64,000 bases of DNA from a bacterium (lineage in GTDB: Bacteria; Armatimonadota; Abditibacteriia; Abditibacteriales; Abditibacteriaceae), in the NCBI GenBank assembly GCA_004172935.1, contig SDZD01000009.1:101335-165334 (forward strand), read 5' to 3'. This document shows positions 61,888 through 64,000 of the stretch, in pieces (position 1 is the stretch's first letter; each line of letters starts with the position of its first letter). The notes under the pieces are model-generated. The model worked only from the letters and a program-made list of their open reading frames with translations, was not told the DNA's origin and searched no databases. The translations under genes and the position numbers were made by a program.

Positions 61888-63519
61888 TTACACCTCGGCG
61901 GGGACAATTTCTACGGCGTGGGTGACGCGGTTGCGGCCACGCTCTTTGCTGGCGTAGAGAGCTTCGTCGGCGGCGCTCGTGAGTTGTTCCGGCTTCTTTA
62001 TATCTTCGTGCAGGGTAGAGATACCAAAGGACGCGGTCACTGCGCGTTCCTTCCAGGGTGCTCCTTCGATACGGGCGCGCAAGCGCTCGGCCAGAATGAG
62101 AGCACCTTGAACATCGGTGTTGGGCAAGATGAGAGCGAACTCTTCGCCACCGTAACGGGCGAAGAAGTCGGTGGTACGGATGGCAGCCATCATGGTGAGC
62201 GCCACCTGTTTGAGAACGCCATCGCCTGCCGGGTGGCCATAGGTGTCGTTGTAACTCTTGAACTTATCGACATCAAGCAACACCAACGAAAGCGGCGTGC
62301 CATAACGAGTAGCACGCGACCATTCTTCCGCCAATTTGTCGTTGAAGGCGCGACGGTTTTTGGCTTCGGTGAGCGGGTCGACGGTAGCGAGCAGTTCCAG
62401 TTTCTGGTTGGCAGCCAAGATGTCGTTTTGCTGGCGTTCAAGTTCCTTACGAGTCTCTTCGCGCTCGATTTCGCCACTGACCCACTGAGCCATGAGGCCC
62501 AGCAGTTCAACTTCGCTGGCGTCGAAACCGCTGCGTCCCGTTTCGGGCGAGGAGAACGACAACATACCGAACCATGTGCCGTTGACTTCGACGGGAGCAG
62601 CCAAAAATGTAAGCCCTTCGCCGGAAGCGATGCAGGGTGAATCGCGCCAGTCGATGATGTTGGGCATTAGGTCGAGGCCCAATAGTCGGCCCTCGTTGGA
62701 ATTATCGCCGTAGGGCAAAATCAGCGCAGGGCGGACCCTACGGTCCGGCGATTGGACAAAGAGGGTTTCGAGGGCATCGCGACCATCTTCGGTTTTAGTG
62801 CGGCGCGATAGGACGCCGATAGGGAGTTCCAAACGGCCACACCCCATCGCTATAAGCGATTTTATTTTGGCGTCGAGGGTAGTCGATTTATCGCCCGCCA
62901 TCACTTCGTAAAGAGAGCGAATGGCAGCGCGGGCGCCTTCGAGTTCGCGGGAGGCCTCGGCAAGTTCAGTGGAGTCGGAGAGGCCGACGAGAATGGTGTC
63001 AGGCTTGGATTTGAGACCTTGTTTACGCGCGCTGAGGCGGGCCGTTATCATCTCGCCATCGTGACGAAAGAGGCGGGTTTCGCGCTCGTAAATCGGAGTT
63101 TCGCCGTCGAATACGGAAAGGATTCCTATACGCACCGGGGCGAGATCATCGGGGTGCAATAATGGAGCGAATAGGTCGCCCTTGCTGGCGGTGCTTCCAA
63201 GCAGAACATTCCATTCGGCGTTGACGTTTATGAGGCGCTCTTTGGGGTCGAGAACGGCAAGGGCCGTCGGAGCGAGATCAAAGATTGGATCGGCAATGGC
63301 TTCGCTTTTTACGACAGGGGCCTTTTTCAAAGCTCTGCCCAGCAAACCACCGACAACGAGGCCGCAAGCACCAGCCCCCAGCAAAAAAAGTGGAGGGACT
63401 GGAGGTGACGACGCGGGCGCATTGGCTTGAGTGGGTTTCGCGAAGGCGAGCGAAAGCGAGCCACCCAAAACAAGAGGAATGAGCGCCCGCGACAGATGCG
63501 TGCGGTAGAACAGCGACAT
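61888..63519 (-). CDS. PAS-GAF-GGDEF diguanylate cyclase
   Basis: 543 residues. A signal-like hydrophobic start and a second hydrophobic stretch (FLLGAGACGLVVGGLLGRAL) anchor it in the inner membrane. A PAS domain (about 80-190: ALAVLDPKERLINVNAEWNV), a GAF domain (about 200-350: GRLELPIGVLSRRT) and a coiled-coil linker precede the GGDEF domain (VDPLTEAKNRRAFNDKLAEE; RYGGEEFALILP). Active GGEEF is present and RTTD, five residues before it, is a c-di-GMP inhibitory I-site. It should make c-di-GMP under product control. Confidence 0.93.
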   Translation of the reverse strand: MSLFYRTHLSRALIPLVLGGSLSLAFAKPTQANAPASSPPVPPLFLLGAGACGLVVGGLLGRALKKAPVVKSEAIADPIFDLAPTALAVLDPKERLINVNAEWNVLLGSTASKGDLFAPLLHPDDLAPVRIGILSVFDGETPIYERETRLFRHDGEMITARLSARKQGLKSKPDTILVGLSDSTELAEASRELEGARAAIRSLYEVMAGDKSTTLDAKIKSLIAMGCGRLELPIGVLSRRTKTEDGRDALETLFVQSPDRRVRPALILPYGDNSNEGRLLGLDLMPNIIDWRDSPCIASGEGLTFLAAPVEVNGTWFGMLSFSSPETGRSGFDASEVELLGLMAQWVSGEIEREETRKELERQQNDILAANQKLELLATVDPLTEAKNRRAFNDKLAEEWSRATRYGTPLSLVLLDVDKFKSYNDTYGHPAGDGVLKQVALTMMAAIRTTDFFARYGGEEFALILPNTDVQGALILAERLRARIEGAPWKERAVTASFGISTLHEDIKKPEQLTSAADEALYASKERGRNRVTHAVEIVPAEV

Positions 63520-63775
63520 TAGAAAACATAAAACACGTTTTTCGCCTTCGCGGCCAGATGCTGGAAATAATTGGGGGTTTGAACGCCGATATTTGGCGTG
63601 TTACATATCAACAAGGGCTAATGCGTCAGGCATTTGTGAAGTGTTGGCAGGTATGAGCAATCCTGAGCAACAAGCTAAAGAAATAGCAACCCTGTCGTTT
63701 TTTCTGTCAACACTGAACACGTAAACTAGAGGGGGAGTTTTTCTTTTCGTTGGCAAAGCGCTTCGAAATTTGGGC
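63520..63775. other. Divergent intergenic region
   Basis: 256 bases between the cyclase and sbcD. It has no reliable gene. The plus strand carries AGAGGGGGAGTTTTTC and TTGGCAAAGC shortly before the sbcD ATG, with no clear promoter boxes. Confidence 0.3.
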
Positions 63776-64000
63776 ATGAAGATTTTGCATACCGCCGACT
63801 GGCACATGAACACCCGACTGGGGCGCCGCGACTTGACACCGCATATTTTGCGGGCGTTGGAGCAGATCGCGGCATATCTTGAATCGGAAGAAATAGACGT
63901 GATGTTGGTGGCGGGTGACCTGTTTTCGGAGAGGTCGGGAGAAGAGGGCATCACACGAGCATTGGAAGAGTTGCGGCGCATCTTCGGGCCGTTTGTGGCG
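63776..64000 (+). CDS. sbcD: DNA repair exonuclease SbcD-like, metallophosphoesterase (partial)
   Basis: The first 75 residues begin MKILHTADWHMNTRLGRRDL. They carry the metal-binding D-x-H (D8, H10) and the G-D motif (LVAGDLFSE, D48) of SbcD/Mre11-type phosphoesterases. These form SbcCD with the SMC-like SbcC and open hairpin or protein-blocked DNA ends. The gene continues beyond the window, so length and partner are unknown. Confidence 0.88.
   Translation, partial: MKILHTADWHMNTRLGRRDLTPHILRALEQIAAYLESEEIDVMLVAGDLFSERSGEEGITRALEELRRIFGPFVA

Noticed and set aside
1..64000. Integrated phage, insertion sequence, CRISPR array or rRNA operon
   Set aside because: No transposase, integrase, capsid or regular repeat-spacer array is visible, and no 16S/23S conserved stretches were seen. 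The single tRNA has no integrase next to it.

Overview
This 64 kb window reads as bacterial chromosome. About 62 protein genes, one tRNA and many strong intrinsic terminators fill it, at moderate GC (roughly 53-55% by eye). I see no phage, insertion sequence, CRISPR array or rRNA. The lineage clue is an orphan type IV pilin-like protein (18238-19095) with a '[16 protein letters not shown]'-type N-terminus and an H-x9-DG tail. This protein type is abundant in Armatimonadota, Abditibacteriota and Planctomycetota. I infer an Armatimonadota/Abditibacteriota-like heterotroph living on plant or soil polysaccharide; this is inference, not proof.

Layout. 1-5692: a partial Uma2 endonuclease, then an L-arabinose set on the minus strand (araA, a small unknown gene, a zinc alcohol dehydrogenase, araB, araD). 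5898-9801: a divergent FAD oxidoreductase / DHDPS-family / alpha-ketoglutarate-semialdehyde dehydrogenase set that matches the lower hydroxyproline pathway but lacks an epimerase. 9971-19909: unknown and secreted proteins, a P1B-4 metal ATPase with a histidine-rich insert, a PAP2 protein, two NADAR proteins, the orphan pseudopilin and a cytochrome P460. 19935-27273: PfkB kinase, fused peroxiredoxin and recJ in overlapping order, a GH43-like enzyme, a lipoprotein and a saccharopine-dehydrogenase-like enzyme. 27654-35267: two secreted HExxH proteins, a ketosynthase/ketoreductase pair with a divergent class IV aminotransferase, a GNAT enzyme and malate dehydrogenase.

35297-46699: a strong promoter drives a 57-residue very basic protein and a CAU-anticodon tRNA. 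Then come paired membrane paralogs, pyrF, two glycine-rich secreted proteins, murG, an M29 aminopeptidase, a YflT-like stress protein, a PP2C/SpoIIE-type phosphatase, a membrane protein, a sugar O-acetyltransferase, an AI-2E family transporter and an ATP-grasp protein. 46777-55090: two miniature secretin-like proteins, a DprE2/DprE1 pair, an FGGY kinase, two free-standing EF-Tu domain III-like proteins, an unknown protein and a mannonate-oxidoreductase-like SDR. 55192-64000: a GH16 lipoprotein, a 1043-residue propeller/glycoside hydrolase/discoidin-like lipoprotein, a LarA-like protein, a double-FKBP isomerase, a PAS-GAF-GGDEF diguanylate cyclase and the start of sbcD.

Pentose and plant sugar use recurs: araBAD, a GH43-like enzyme, a GH16 enzyme, a multidomain glycosidase, two FGGY kinases and a mannonate-type SDR, alongside DprE1/DprE2, which in actinobacteria makes lipid-linked arabinose. 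The most unusual items are the tandem EF-Tu domain III mimics with their unknown neighbour, the tandem mini-secretins, the DprE1 homologue with alanine at the benzothiazinone-target cysteine, the epimerase-less hydroxyproline-like cluster and the small basic protein in front of the tRNA.
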